Of a DNA stretch of 64,000 nucleotides, positions 14,101 through 28,000 are shown one piece after another. Source of the stretch: Conchocele bisecta (Eukaryota > Mollusca > Bivalvia > Lucinida > Thyasiridae); assembly GCA_029237695.1 (NCBI GenBank), contig CM055273.1:55169968-55233967 (forward strand). Direction: 5' to 3'. Below the pieces are notes generated by a model. The model was given only the letters and a program-made list of their open reading frames with translations. It was not told the DNA's origin and made no database searches. A program made the translations under genes and the position numbers. Numbering within the stretch: the first letter of the stretch is position 1; every line of letters begins with the position of its first letter.

Positions 14101-17100
14101 CTCTCAGTCCGGGGTTTAAGGGAATTGTTGTGCATTTTGCTACTGAAACTACCATTTTTTGGGCAGTCTAAACTGGGGTTTAAGCTCCAAACCGTGGTTT
14201 AGGCTATCAGAAACCCTGATTTGAGAGCAGAAATAGGGGTTTCTGCCGCAAAGTGCACAATAATTGTCCAAACCAGGGTTTAAGAAAACTGCCATTCATT
14301 TGCGATTACGATTGACAGTTTTGTTTCTTCAACTTTGGTTTGGAGTCCCAACCAGGGCTTAGACTTCCATTGAATTACTATCTCAAATGGCAGTTTCTGG
14401 CCGAATGCACAATAATTGCTCAAACTGGGGTTTGGGAGCCTACACCATGGATTAGACTCTCAAACTGGGATTTGGAGAATTATGGTGCACTTCCTGACAC
14501 TAAACTAAGGTTTGATGAGCCTAAACTAGGGTTTGATGAGTCTAAACTAAACTAATGTTTGATGAGCCTAAACTAAGGTTTGATGATCCTAAACTAGGGT
14601 TTGATGAGTCTAAACTAGGGTTTGATGAGCCTAAACTAGGGCTTGATGAGCCTAAATTAAGGTTTGATGAGCCTACACTAGGGTTTGATGAGCCTAAACT
14701 AGGGTTTAAGCTCCAAACCATGATTTAGAGAATTATTGTGCATTTAGCTGGCCATATTAGTGAAATGTTATATTCGGTGAAATGAACGGATCTGGGGCCC
14801 GTTTCACTAAATTTCGTACGACTAAAATGTTCGTAAGTGCAAATTTATGATCGTCTGGAAAATTAAATTGATGAATTTTCATTTATTGAGCATAGCCTAT
14901 GCTCAATAAATGTAAATCCAATAATTGTTTACAAGAACTCATTGTTAACGTCAACTTTACAGACTATCATAATGTTGAACATTTTAGTCGTACGACGTTT
15001 AGTGAAACGGCCCCCTGTTTACATTGCGTCGTTCCACTTTTGCAGTCGAATCGACCGTGGTACAGTGTAATTTTACGTAAACATCATGACAAAGTCCGTC
15101 TTTATAAAACTGTTTCCCCCACAATTACCCCCTTTTTTTAACATACAGCAATATCACTCAATACAATAATGAAAAATAAATAATGTGTTCGTAATTTTTA
15201 ATGCGTTTTTCAGCATTTTTGTTCATGTCATTGTTATTGACTGTACAATGTGCATGTACATGTATGTATTAATGATACCTACTAGCATCTGTATTGTTCT
15301 GCTTTACTGTATGGTGTACAAACGGGGTCAAAATTGAAATTGCAGGTGTACCTATAACATTTATACAGGTCCATCTGTAAAATATGCATAACATTACAGG
15401 TGCACCTATATAATTTTACAGGTCCACCAGGTTGCCCTGTATAAATGTCATAGGAGCACCTGTAATTTCAGTTTTGACCCCGTATTACACCATATTACTG
15501 GACCGGTTTTACCCACAGGTGATGGGAAAAAATATAATCTGATAACCTCTCATTGTATAAATATATATAATAATATACATACTATATACTGTCATGTGAT
15601 TTTCGTCCGTCACCAGGTGGGGCGTTTCACTAAACTTCGTACGACTAAAATGTTCGTAAGTGCAAAATTATAATTTCACATTAACAACGGTTTCTTGTAA
15701 ACAATTATTGGATTTACATTTATTGAGCATAGGCTGCATATGCAGCCTATGCTCAATAAATGTAAATCCATCAAATTTGCACTTACGAACATTTTAGTCG
15801 TACGCAGTTTAGTGAAACCGGCCACGGAAGTTTTACCGTATCTATCCGGCAGGTCTGAGCGGAGTGGCTCAGCTGGGGTCGCACTGGAATCTGCCCGTGT
15901 TCAGCTGGGTGTCGGACCTGTTGAACAAGGACAAGGACAAATACACGACGCTCGTCCGGCTGTGTGGCCCGCTATACGCCTTCTGTAAGATTGTCACTCA
16001 ACCCTTTCACCCCTAAGTATGGATTATCTGTTCATTTTGCGACCAATCCAACCGTCACGAATTGGTTTGTAGACTTGTCCATTTATGAAAAGGCGGTGTT
16101 TTTGTTCTCAAACGTATGAATATTACTTTTAAAACGTGCAGATCCAGATGAGACGGCTCGTTACGAGCCGGCTCATCTGGATCTGCACAGTTTACATAAA
16201 CCACTATAGCGGGCTTTCGGGTTGAACGAGTATCTATTTCGATTCGGCTTATATATACCTAAACGCAAGTATATACATAAATATATTAAGATTTTTATTT
16301 AATGAACTAAACTATTTTTAATGAAATCAATTGGTGTGATAAATACACTACCTGAATGAGATAAAAATTAAATCATCAAAACATAAATAGGCGCTTGATG
16401 TATAATATGAAGTAATACATTTCCTTACGAATTTGGTTTAAGTCACTACAGTAACTGATGTTTAAATGAATGGAAATCAAGAATGTTAATAAATAAAGTG
16501 TTAGTTTAAACAATATTTATTAAGTTATAAGTCATGTAAAGGAACAATACATGGTATCATACAAGCATTAAATAGTGTGTGGATTGGAAAACAAGCTTGA
16601 AAAAGCTTATATGAATTCTTCTCCACTATAAGCGTGAGTGCAATATACATGGAATTACTGTCAGGCAGGCTATGACTAGTTAATTATCAACGATGACTGA
16701 AATAACAATTGATCATTTATATTTCAAATAGATGGTAATACATGTATGTGTAGATTGATGGTGGAATATGTATTTTAAAGCATTATTTATAAGGGATGCA
16801 CTCATTGCTGGCATGGTGGCTCGTATTGGACATCTGCCCACTTGTCTCCTCAATTGCCGAAGCGCCTTGTAGCCACGATGAACTTCTGGACCTGCTGAAA
16901 TACGAAGCTGTTTTCCTCGAATGTCAAATGTTCATTACCGTGGAGCAGTGTGTCTGCTGTGGGAGGACACTGAAGGTTGTTAATATGTGTGTTTCGCTGA
17001 AGTGTATATTTGTTGCAATACAAGAGAAAGTGGCTGACTGTTTCTATGGATCCGCATGTGCAGTGTAAATAAAGTGTTGTTTGAAACATGTGAAGCTTTA

Positions 17101-18940
17101 GAATATGGCATTTCCACTTCTTGTTTTCATTAATATGACATTTGCATATCATATGTAGCACAGCGAGTGACAGTTTTCATTCATGGTTTACCGTGCAAGC
17201 GCTGGCTCGAGTAATTGGGATGAACTTTAACCAATTAGATGCGGAATATACTCGTAAGGGTACGACATTTATTAAGTATTTTATTTTTATTTTTGTTATT
17301 TCTCAATGAAAGTATATGTTGTGACCACTCATTTGAACCGTCTCGACGAGACGGTTCAAATGGTGGTCGCGACATATACTTCCGAGCGCATACAAGGACA
17401 ATATTTAGGATTTTCCGCATACATAATGACGTATCATGAGCAAGCATGGAAAGGGTTAACGATGAAATATCCACCGCTGATGGACGGTATGCCTCAGATT
17501 GAAGTGAATAAGTATATCAGTGTGTTCTAGTAACTACTAACATCGTTTTCTAGTTGTAAGTACTTGTGCCCGCTACCTACCCTGTATGTAATTTTTGTGA
17601 GTTCACATATTGAATTTTTGAATCAAATCAATTTTGTAGCGAGCGCTAGCGAGCGAGAAATTAATTTATTAAAAGTTAAATATGTGAACTATAACGTACC
17701 TATTGTTTACCCAGCCCAGAAGCTCCGCCCCTAAACGTGATTTCGAATCGCTATGCTAGTATGTGATGACACGAAGCGGTGTGACACGAAGAAGCGCGTG
17801 TGTGGGCGGTAATATGCTTTGCGTCTCGTTAACTGATGACAACAAGACATACAATCAGTTATAAATACAGCGGTGAACGTTTAATGATTAATTTAATAGA
17901 TACTGGCGAAAGCGTCGCTATTGCGACGAAATGCTGTTCGTTCATTGGTCGAGAAACTAGGGTAAACAATAAATAATTATTTAGAATAGTTGAGACTAAC
18001 GTGAGACAATTCGTCTACCACGAATAGAATAACGTGAATTACCATATGTATGGTAGATTAAATTATGCCGGCCTGCTATATGCTTTTTCCTTCTTTTCAA
18101 ATACTATTTTTGTCAGCACATTAAAACCGCATCTCCGCTGATACACGGATTGTTAGCTCATTAGAATTATCTCCGTTGGAGATGATTCTGATGAGCTGAC
18201 TAAACATGTATCGAAATATGATAGTTTTAAAACAGAAAAAAACAACAACAACAGAATACAGTAAGTCACTCGTTCCAGCATTCAACGCTGACATCTGATA
18301 CAGTGGAACCTCTCTAAAACGGACACCCTGGGGGTCCCCAGGGTGTCCGGTTTAGAGAGGTAACAATGTAAAGCAGACAGATGAGTACTTTAAGACAAGC
18401 CTGGGTTCTTTGCGATCATGAACATTACATTATCAAATCAAATGGCAATGAAACCTATCAATATTACGCACAAGTTACTTTCTCTATGTCCGGTTTAGCG
18501 ATGTTCCACTGTCTGTCATTTCTTTTACATTCAGCAGACGACAACCATTAAGCCATGCAACAACCAGGCGCTTGATATTGCAATATTATTACAGCGTCTA
18601 ATATGATGAAGATCTTATCGTCCTACTTCGCGTGGAATAACGTCGCGCTCATCTACGACAAACTGGCGCCTTACGAGGCCGTGGCCCTCTCCATCCGGGA
18701 ACTTGCCGAGACACGGAACTACACGATTAACAGCGCGCACTACATCACGGCGGAATCGACCGATCTCGACATTGAGACGATCCTGCTACAGATACGGAAA
18801 TTCGCGAGGGGTAATTTCTCGGGCCGACTCTGGTTGTCGTCTCTCCATTCACCCACCCACCCACCTCTGTTCTGCTCTCTCTGTCTCTCTCTCTCTCTGT
18901 CTGTCTCTCTCTCTCTCTCTCTCGACACTGCTGTCTCTGT

Positions 18941-19014
<74 letters not shown>

Positions 19015-22000
19015 CTGCTTCTATGTATGTGTGACATTTTCAACAAATGACCTTGTAATTTGGTAACAAAACAAGTGTGCTACATGTCGAATTTATATTC
19101 TTATTATATTCCAATATCTCCTCGTGTTCTTTTGAGCAATGTATATTGTTTATAGATTATTGGCTTCTATTCTGCTCTGTCTGTTTACAGTGATCCTGTT
19201 TGTGGTGCCATGGCACATGTTGCGCAACTACCTACTCGTTGCGCATGCGCTCGGAATGGAGAACGGGGAGTTTGCCTTCGTCTGCGTTCATGGCGATGTA
19301 CGTATATTAATGTATAGTTCATCAGTATTCCTTTTATAAAAAGTAGATAAATACAATCAAACATTTTTTGTTTGAGATGTTAACGTGTCTGAATTATTGT
19401 TCAGGTTGCCAGATGCATATATACATCTGGCAACCTAAAAATATATCGGAGATGAACATCTCAAACAAAAAAAATATGTTCCATAAAGTTACTATATAAC
19501 CTCTTCAGACGTGAAAAATCACAAGATTTTCGTCAGACATGATTGGATTTAACATAGTTTTGCATGGTAGTGTTTTTGGCGGGAGACATACTGTCTCCAC
19601 GCTATTGGGATCGTGATTCTGGCCGTTTGCACGGGTCTACTTTCGGTAGTGGCTCTCTGTTCATCGGGGGACGTCTCAATAGGCTCAATTTGCGTTCGCA
19701 ATTGACAACAGTCAGGTGACATTTAAAGTCAGCGAGTGAACTGAAAGCAAGTTATTAATAGCAACGGCAATGCTCAACATTATGTGTAAAATAGTTGGCA
19801 TGCCCAACTTTACTTCTGAAGATAACAAATTGCTGTTATTGAGACGCCCCACGTATCGTGTACCACGCAGTCGCATGTTCATCGGGGCACGTCTCAATAG
19901 GCTCAATTTGCGTTCGCAATTAACAACAGTCAGGTGACATTTAATGTCAGCGAGTGAACTGAAAGCAAGTTATTAATAGCAACGGCAATGCTCAACATTA
20001 TGTGTAAAATAGTTGGCATGCCCAACTTTACTTTTGAAGAGAACAAATTGCTGTTATTGAGACGCCCCCCGTATCGTGTACCACGCAGTCGCAATGCGAC
20101 GTCGAAGGCCATTTCTTTTTCATATTGTGGTTTACGGGCGATTTTCGAAAAATTACCCTCTGGGTGAGCGAAACAAAATTCATGAAAACATTTTGCCGTT
20201 CATGCGGCATACACGTATGTAGGCCTACGCCCAGTCATAATTTTGAAAATATTTCACATAATATTATGTAACACCTCCAGAGTTCCTGTTGGGTATGCAA
20301 TTTGGATTACTCGGTTTGTATCCCTATTCTACAAAGTGCCGATTGATTTTGGCCAAATAAACATACTAAAAATATGAAAATTTCCCCGTTTTTTTTCTTC
20401 ACATTACGAAAAACATATGCTGCCAAAACTATTTTTTGAACGCACAAACTCTTTGGCAGAGGGCACCTCTCACCATATCCGTATAAAGGCGTATATCACC
20501 ACTTCAATTCTGGGTTCTACCCTAATAAATACATCTGCAATATACCTCGTAAAACGGTTTATTAGTCGGACATAAAGCACCTTTGCTTCATCAACCTATT
20601 TGTGTTTAGAGCAGGCTGTATTTTACAAACACCAGTAACTGATCAAGTTCTCCAAATTTGCAGATTGTACATCCAATAATCAACATCGAATATATTTTTA
20701 ACAAGGAATTTCTGAGTATGCAAATTCACAAGTGGCTACTTGCCTCCCGCCAGTCAGTATTTTCAGTACTTTGATTATTGATCATGTGGCGAATTTACAC
20801 TACAATTTATTTCTCCATGACGATAAAATGCTCCACGCGCAGGGAGTATTCCAACGCGGCGATATCTGAGAACCAAAGTACTTTTTAAGGCCTTATGATT
20901 TCCACTGTCCAACATGGCTTTGTACCGAGTGATTTACACATTCAGACTAGAAAAAGTCGATGGCGCGCCATCGCAATATACCCACTTTCCCCAAATGCTA
21001 AGTCCGAAAGGGGGAGGTAATCCATGATGGAGGGTCGGATAAAAAAATCCGAATTCACTTTGCGCATCAGCACATCAAAACGAAGCTACGAACCAAATAT
21101 CAGACGCGTAGCTATTAAGGTGAAAAAGTTGTTCGACCTACGAGGAAAAATAGTGAAATTCTAAGTCAGGGGGAGATAATCCATGATGGAAGGTCGGATC
21201 AAAAATCCGAATTCACTTTGCGCATCATAACGAAGCTACATATCAAATATCAGAAATGTAGGTATTAAGGTGAGAAAGTTTTTCGACTTACAATGAAAAA
21301 TAGGGAAATTCTGAGTCCGAAAGGGGGAGATAATCCATGATGGAGGGTCGGATCAAAAATCCGAATTCACTTTGCGCATGTGCACATGATAACGAAGCTA
21401 CATAGCAAATATCAGGCGCGTAGGTATGAAGGTGAAAAAGTTTTTCGAGTTACAAGGAAAAAATGGGAAATTCTGAGTCCGAAACGGGGAGATAATCGAT
21501 GATGGAGGGTTGGATCAAAAATCCGAATTCACTTTGCGCATCTGCACATGATAACGAAGCTACATACCAAATATCAGGCGCGTAGGTATGAAGGTGAAAA
21601 AGTTTTTCAAGTTACAAGAAACGTGACGGACGTACGGACGGACGGACACTCGTGACGAAAATAATATACCCATTTTTTCCCAAAAAAGTGGGTATAATAA
21701 GCAAGTTTTCGACATATGCGTAGAGGATATTGCGACATTAATTCCATTACAAAAATATTTACACAATTCCCTAACATTTGATTGGCTCGTAGCAAGTCTC
21801 TGTCCAAAATTTATATCCCAGTAAACTCCCACGCCGAACTACTTTCCGTAACCGTGAGGCGCAGTTAAAATAATTCTTAAGAAAACGGAAAATAAACACA
21901 TTTTCTTGATGAATTTATTTCAAATGCTGGAATTATAAGGAATGAATGGCCTTTTTATGGAATATATCGGGGATATAAACTTGGAAGGCCTTCGTCCAGT

Positions 22001-25000
22001 ATTCCCGCGACTTTTCCAAGTTTATACCCCGATAAATTCCACAAAAAGGCCATTCATTCCTATAATGAATATTCAATTGCCATTAATTAAGCGAGTTTAC
22101 TCATTGCATAATGCACGACCGTAGCATGCACTGAAGCTGTACTGGTCGCCTCATAAGTGATCGACAGTGCTCTCATTTACACAGGGCTCCAGATAAGAAA
22201 TTAGTAATTGAGTATTGTCACTCCATCATTTCTGAAGCAATTGGGTATTTCAAAATTTTAATTGGGTAAAATAAAATTGCACTACTGTTTGCTCATCAAC
22301 ATACAGCAATTATTGAATAGTTTCCTTCGAAATGAAAACATGTCTTGTCATTTCATTAGAATTGTCTCCTTGGAGACAATTCTAATGAAATACCAAGATG
22401 TGTTTTCATGGAAAATAAGAAAAATATGCTATATTTGTGGTCTGTTTATTGCATGATATATTGTTGACTGATGACATATTGTTGTATCAGGCATTATCCG
22501 GCATTGTCCTGATAAAAACATTCGGGTTACAACGAAGTGAAAACTCACTTTCCATTGGTCGGATGACGTCACGTGACGTTACCGAATGACGTCCGTCAGT
22601 GTAATGCCGCAACGTAAACAAGTCCGCGTTCTGTTCATAGATAACGACGTAGTATGTGGTCATTTTCGAGCATAACACGTTGCCAATATAAATAGAACAC
22701 CAGGCTAGTGTCTTTTGATATCAAGTTTATCAGGCTCAGAATTCCTACGCGTGTGCTAGCCTTGCTATATCTTGGTATTCTCTATATACAATGCACATGT
22801 ATTACATTATGTGCATTGTAGTATTACACTTTGAAGACGCATGCTATATACAATGAAAACTCTCAAAACTGACACCCTGGGATGTCCCAGGGTGTCCAGT
22901 TTAGAGATGTTCCACTGTAAATCAAGCACATGACCATTCTGTGACAAACTATTATCTCTTGCAATCATTTATATGCATTATTATCTGAGATGCTTTACCA
23001 AGAAACCTCTCAAAATGAGATTACATGTATGTGCTTGGTGTGCGGTTTAGAGAGGTTGCACTGTAACAGTAACCTGTATACTCCCAACCTGTGCAGCTGT
23101 TCACATGGGACGTGATGGAGGAGAAGATCCGCTCTGACTGGGGCTGGAGACGAAACGACACGCATGACGTCAAAGCGCGGGAAATATTCGAATCTGTCAT
23201 ACATGTAAGTGTAGTTGGGGTACCAGGGGCCTGTTTCACTACACTTCGTACGACTAAAATGTTCGTAAGTACAAATTTAGGATGGTCTGAAAATTTAAAT
23301 TGATGGATTTACATTTATTGAGCATAGGCTGCATATGCTATAAATGTAAATCCAATAATTGTTTACAAGAAAATAATGTTAATGTGAAATGTACAGACTA
23401 TCATGATTTTGCACTTACGAACATTTTTGTCGTACGAAGTTTAGTGAAATGCGCACCAGGTAACTACTAAAGGAATCTGTCGCATTTTGGGCCGATGGCG
23501 GAGACAAATTACCTAAGGACATTTTTGTGAAATCTAGGTACTTATCATTACCCACACTTCCACAATTTAGTCTAATCATTGATGACATTTCAAGCTTTTA
23601 TGTGCATGGTTTTAAATGTGAGAGAAAACCCGTAATGTCATCTTACAAATACTGCACCGTGGAGAGAACACCCGTAATCACCCGCGTGCACTCTTCCTCA
23701 GTCGTTATAAAATCACCACCCCCCCCCCCCCCACACCCCCACAAAAATACATACGCAGATGCGAACGCCCCCGAAACATTATAAAACGCATTTTTGTTAA
23801 AAAATGTTGTTCAGGAATGCAATAAATAGGATATTTCATTGTATGTGTGTGAATAGTTTGAAACGTGTGTATGTACACTCTTGTATTATTTCACGCTATT
23901 CAAACATGTACAATGATTATAACCATGGATTACCGGACGCAAACATGGTCAATTCGATAGGGGCGCAAATTTCGCATATTTTGGTATTACTCGTGTTACT
24001 TTTAATTTCGTTTAAGCCGGTACTAGGAGGAGTTTGTATTAACACTTACTACGCTGAATTAAATGTTGTCGTCTGCCGGAAATGTTTTATTTTCAATATT
24101 TCTCGACAAAAACCTGGTTTTTCTCTCCATTGGAGACGATTCTCATGTGCTGTCACCACCAGTTTTTTGTTAAGAATTAAAGTAAAAATGAAAAACAGCA
24201 GATGGCATTTTCCGTCAACAGCGTAGGAAGGGTTAAGGACTGTGACTGACTTTACATATACGACCCACTGACACAAATAACACAACTTCAAAACTACGCT
24301 TGTAATAAATGTATATACTATAGAAATGAATGGCCTTTTTGTGGAATTTATCGGGGAATAAACTTGGAAAAGTCGCGGGAATACTGGACGAAGGCCGGAA
24401 GGCCTCGTCCAGTATTCCCGCGACTTTTCCAAGTTTATATCCCCGATAAATTCCACAAAAAGGCCATTCATTGGCCTCGTCCTGTATTCCCGCGACTTTT
24501 CCAAGTTTATATCCCCGATCAATTCCACAAAAAGGCCATTCATTCCTTATAATTCCAGCATTTTAAATAAATTCATCAAGAAAATGTGTTTATTTTCCGT
24601 TTTCTTAATAATTATTTTAACTGCGCCTGACGGTTACGGAAAGTAGTTCGGCATGGGAGTTTACTGGGATATAAATTTTGGACGGAGACTTGCTACGGAC
24701 CAATCAAATGTTGTGTACATATTGTTGTGCTGGAATTATATACATGTAACAATGAAGGTATTCTGGTACTTGTCTTCAACGAGTAAATTTTATAAAAAAA
24801 TAAGAATGAGCCTTCTTTTTATTTCATCAAATACGGTCAAATATTGCTTTTATTACGAAAAATGTATGTGTCAATGAGAGCTTAACATGGGGGAAAAGGA
24901 CCTGAAGGAGCTGAGTAGGAGTAACAAATAAATAAAAAAAATAATGAAAATTGGCAACCTAACCTGTCTAGATAACTTGGAAATGATGAAAACAAAAGTT

Positions 25001-28000
25001 AAATTTTGAATATCCGTCCACTATTTATTACATTAGAAGAATGTCCCCATGTTAAATCCACATAGACATCTTCTCAGTTTTAACATGGGGAATCTCGCAA
25101 TAAACTCCATATTAGATCGAATTTCATGAAATAAAGAGAAGGCTCATTCTTAAATTTTGATAAAATTTAATATTGTTTATGTAGCCGTAAAATGTGGGCA
25201 GGTTTTGTGAAACAGACAGTAAGCAGGCTCAGTGGACTAATGCAGTCTATGACGAATTTAGCCTCTTCTTCCACTTCTTCAATTATTCTCTTCCAGTGTG
25301 TACATTCTTTCCAGTCACGTTGTAAACCACTTGGCGTGTATGTAAATGAACGGCGGCTGCACACGTGATGTTGTTTATGTCCCCGCTGTCTGACAGTTCC
25401 TTCATATTGTGCAAAAAGGTGGCTGTTACGGAATTCATGTTCACATTAATTAAGTCAACGCTGAATGATTTCGTCAGTGTTTATATTCCTCTCTCACCGT
25501 TGATAACGTCTGTCCATGATCGTAAACCACATATAACTGCTTTGCGGTGCCCATATGTCTGATTGACAGTGCAGCCTCTCTAAACGGATACCCTGGGGAC
25601 CTCCCAGGGTATCCGGTTTAGAGAGGTTCCACTGTGTTAGTTGTGTGATATGATCTTGTTGCATGTCTCTGATATATAGTTCGAGTAATTATTGTGGTGT
25701 ATTAACAATATAGATGATATTACCTTACAGTAGTGATCATGTACAGGTGTGGGCTCACGTGGTTTGGTTGGCTAATGGAACATGACGTCAGTCTCCAGTA
25801 ACCAACCGAACCACGGCGTGCACGTGTTTGAACTATTTTCAGAGATGGCGGATAATATTCATTGATATAAATGAGGAAATGAATGTGCTTGATTTTAAAA
25901 AAGATTTTAAAAAGCGAATTTAGGTTAGAGTGGCGTATCTTTTGTACAGTTTACAGTCGAAATCTTTGAGATTTATGTTAATGTAAAATCTTATGCCGAA
26001 AACCCTCCCCAAACAGCGGTTTCCACACGCCGTAACACGTTGCATAGGTGAGTAGAAAATACGACTTCGTGTGGGATTTTCTTACAATAGTGGCGAATGC
26101 TAGTTGTATACCTTGATGTCCGGCTTAGAGAGGTTTCACTGTAAATCAGGCATTTCATCGTTCTGAGCCATAGTTGTGTGCTATGCGATCACGAACAGAC
26201 GTTATCACCTGAGATAAACTCATCAAAAATAAGATAATGATAATGTTTTCTTGGTGTCCGGTTTAGAGAGGCTCCACTATAATTTTCAGATTATCGCTGA
26301 TCCTTTGAAGAAGAGTCAATACAAGAACTTCCACATGTGGACACAAACTGCTGCCTCTCACAACACTCCTTACTGGGACAACCTGCCCAACGGCACCGTG
26401 GTATGTTACAATAGTTCGAGTATCTGTAGCCTATTTCAGCAACATTGCAAAGTATACTTTCCTAGCAAAGTATACTTTGAGGGAGAAATTTTAAATTTTA
26501 TGATAAATTTATGAATTTTTATTATACTGAATTTATTACATTATCACAGCCAATTTGGCTGTGATAATGTAATAAATTCAGTATAATAATTTTGCATACT
26601 TTTAATCATCAAATATATGCAGTTGCTAGTTCTATATGAAATAATGCATTTCAGGAAAAATAAATGATTGCTCCCTCAAAGTATACTTTGCTAGATAAGT
26701 ATACTTGGCAAGTTTGATGAAATCGGCTACTGAGAGATGCATATGCCCACCTATTGTTAAAATAACAAATTACGGAATAAGCAGAATTACTTCCCTTGAT
26801 GAAAGGTTACTCTACCCATTACCAAAAAGACGCTTGAGCTAAATGTAACAGCCCAGTACACGTGATGTGCACGATATGTGCACTAGTCGTGCCCTAATAG
26901 TAAACATCACCGTGCACTAACCTGAGCTGCAAAGTGCACACACTTAAAATATACTATGCACTAACATAAACGTCCTCGTGCACGAAGGTGCGTCCATGTA
27001 TTTTTTGTTTTATATGTTCTGATAACGATGCTCTTGATTTTATGGACATTAAACATATTCATTAAATTATGTACAGGGGCGGATCCAGCATTTGGGGAAC
27101 TGGGGGTTTGTCCTATTTTCGAGCTCCTCGGAGTGTAGCGAGTATGCTAGTGTGGGGGGGGGGGGTCCGGGGGCATGCCCCTCAGGACAAATTTTGAAAT
27201 CTAGATGTCCAGAAATTCACTTTCCAGTGTTTTACGGCATTTAAATTCAGACTGGAGGGGGTGCAACCTCGGCCCCCCTCCAGATCCGCCCCTGATGTAG
27301 TTTCTTGTTACATGTACCCCCATCCCAACAAGTATATATCATTTACAGTCAGTTATATAAGTATGGCCCCAACAACCCACCACCACCACATAAACACAAG
27401 TATTGTAAACATGTGACTTGTTATATACTGCCGGATTTGTTCCTATTTCGTTTATACATCATTTTCCGATCTGTACTTAGAAATAACCCTTTCAGACCAC
27501 AGGTCTGTATAGTCGTATTGGCAAAAAGTGAAGATTCAGATGAGCCGGCTCGTGACGACTCATAAATGCAGGCTCATAAATGGACTAGTCTGAAAATCAT
27601 TTTGTGACGATTGGATTTGTTGCAAAATTAACATATCACAATCCATTCCAGGGGTGAAAGGGTTAATGTTCACTGTGATTTACAGTCTGATGCTTATGCC
27701 CCCTACCTGTTTGATGCGACAATGATCTGGGCACGCGCCGTGAATCACACGTTGTCACATGGCGGTAACCCTAGAGACGGCGAGTTGCTGTATAAGATGG
27801 TACCACAGGCGCCCGCCGAGAAGTATACTGGTATATACTGGCATTTATTACACTCTTGCACATTATTTGCACGGGTTTCGCTGTGAGAGAAAACCCGTAA
27901 TCAACTCCTTACAAATAATACACCGTGAAGAAAACACCCGTAATTGAGCGCCTGTTTTCTTGGAAACCACGAGCTACCATGCAAAATGTTTAATTGTTAC

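Noticed and set aside
14500..14705. Interstitial telomere repeat (TTTAGGG-like)
   Set aside because: The TAGGGTTT octamer is part of a 21-bp unit and is never head-to-tail by itself.
16796..17068. 90-codon + strand Cys-rich ORF
   Set aside because: Antisense of the retrotransposon RT fragment, which has the recognisable motif order.
18811..19050. Ser/Leu-rich ORFs continuing exon 4
   Set aside because: Readthrough into a CT microsatellite after a good donor; exon 5 joins in phase from 18810.
23804..24226. 140-codon + strand ORF as a gene
   Set aside because: No domain, odd composition, and its 3' third is an F14-type repeat.
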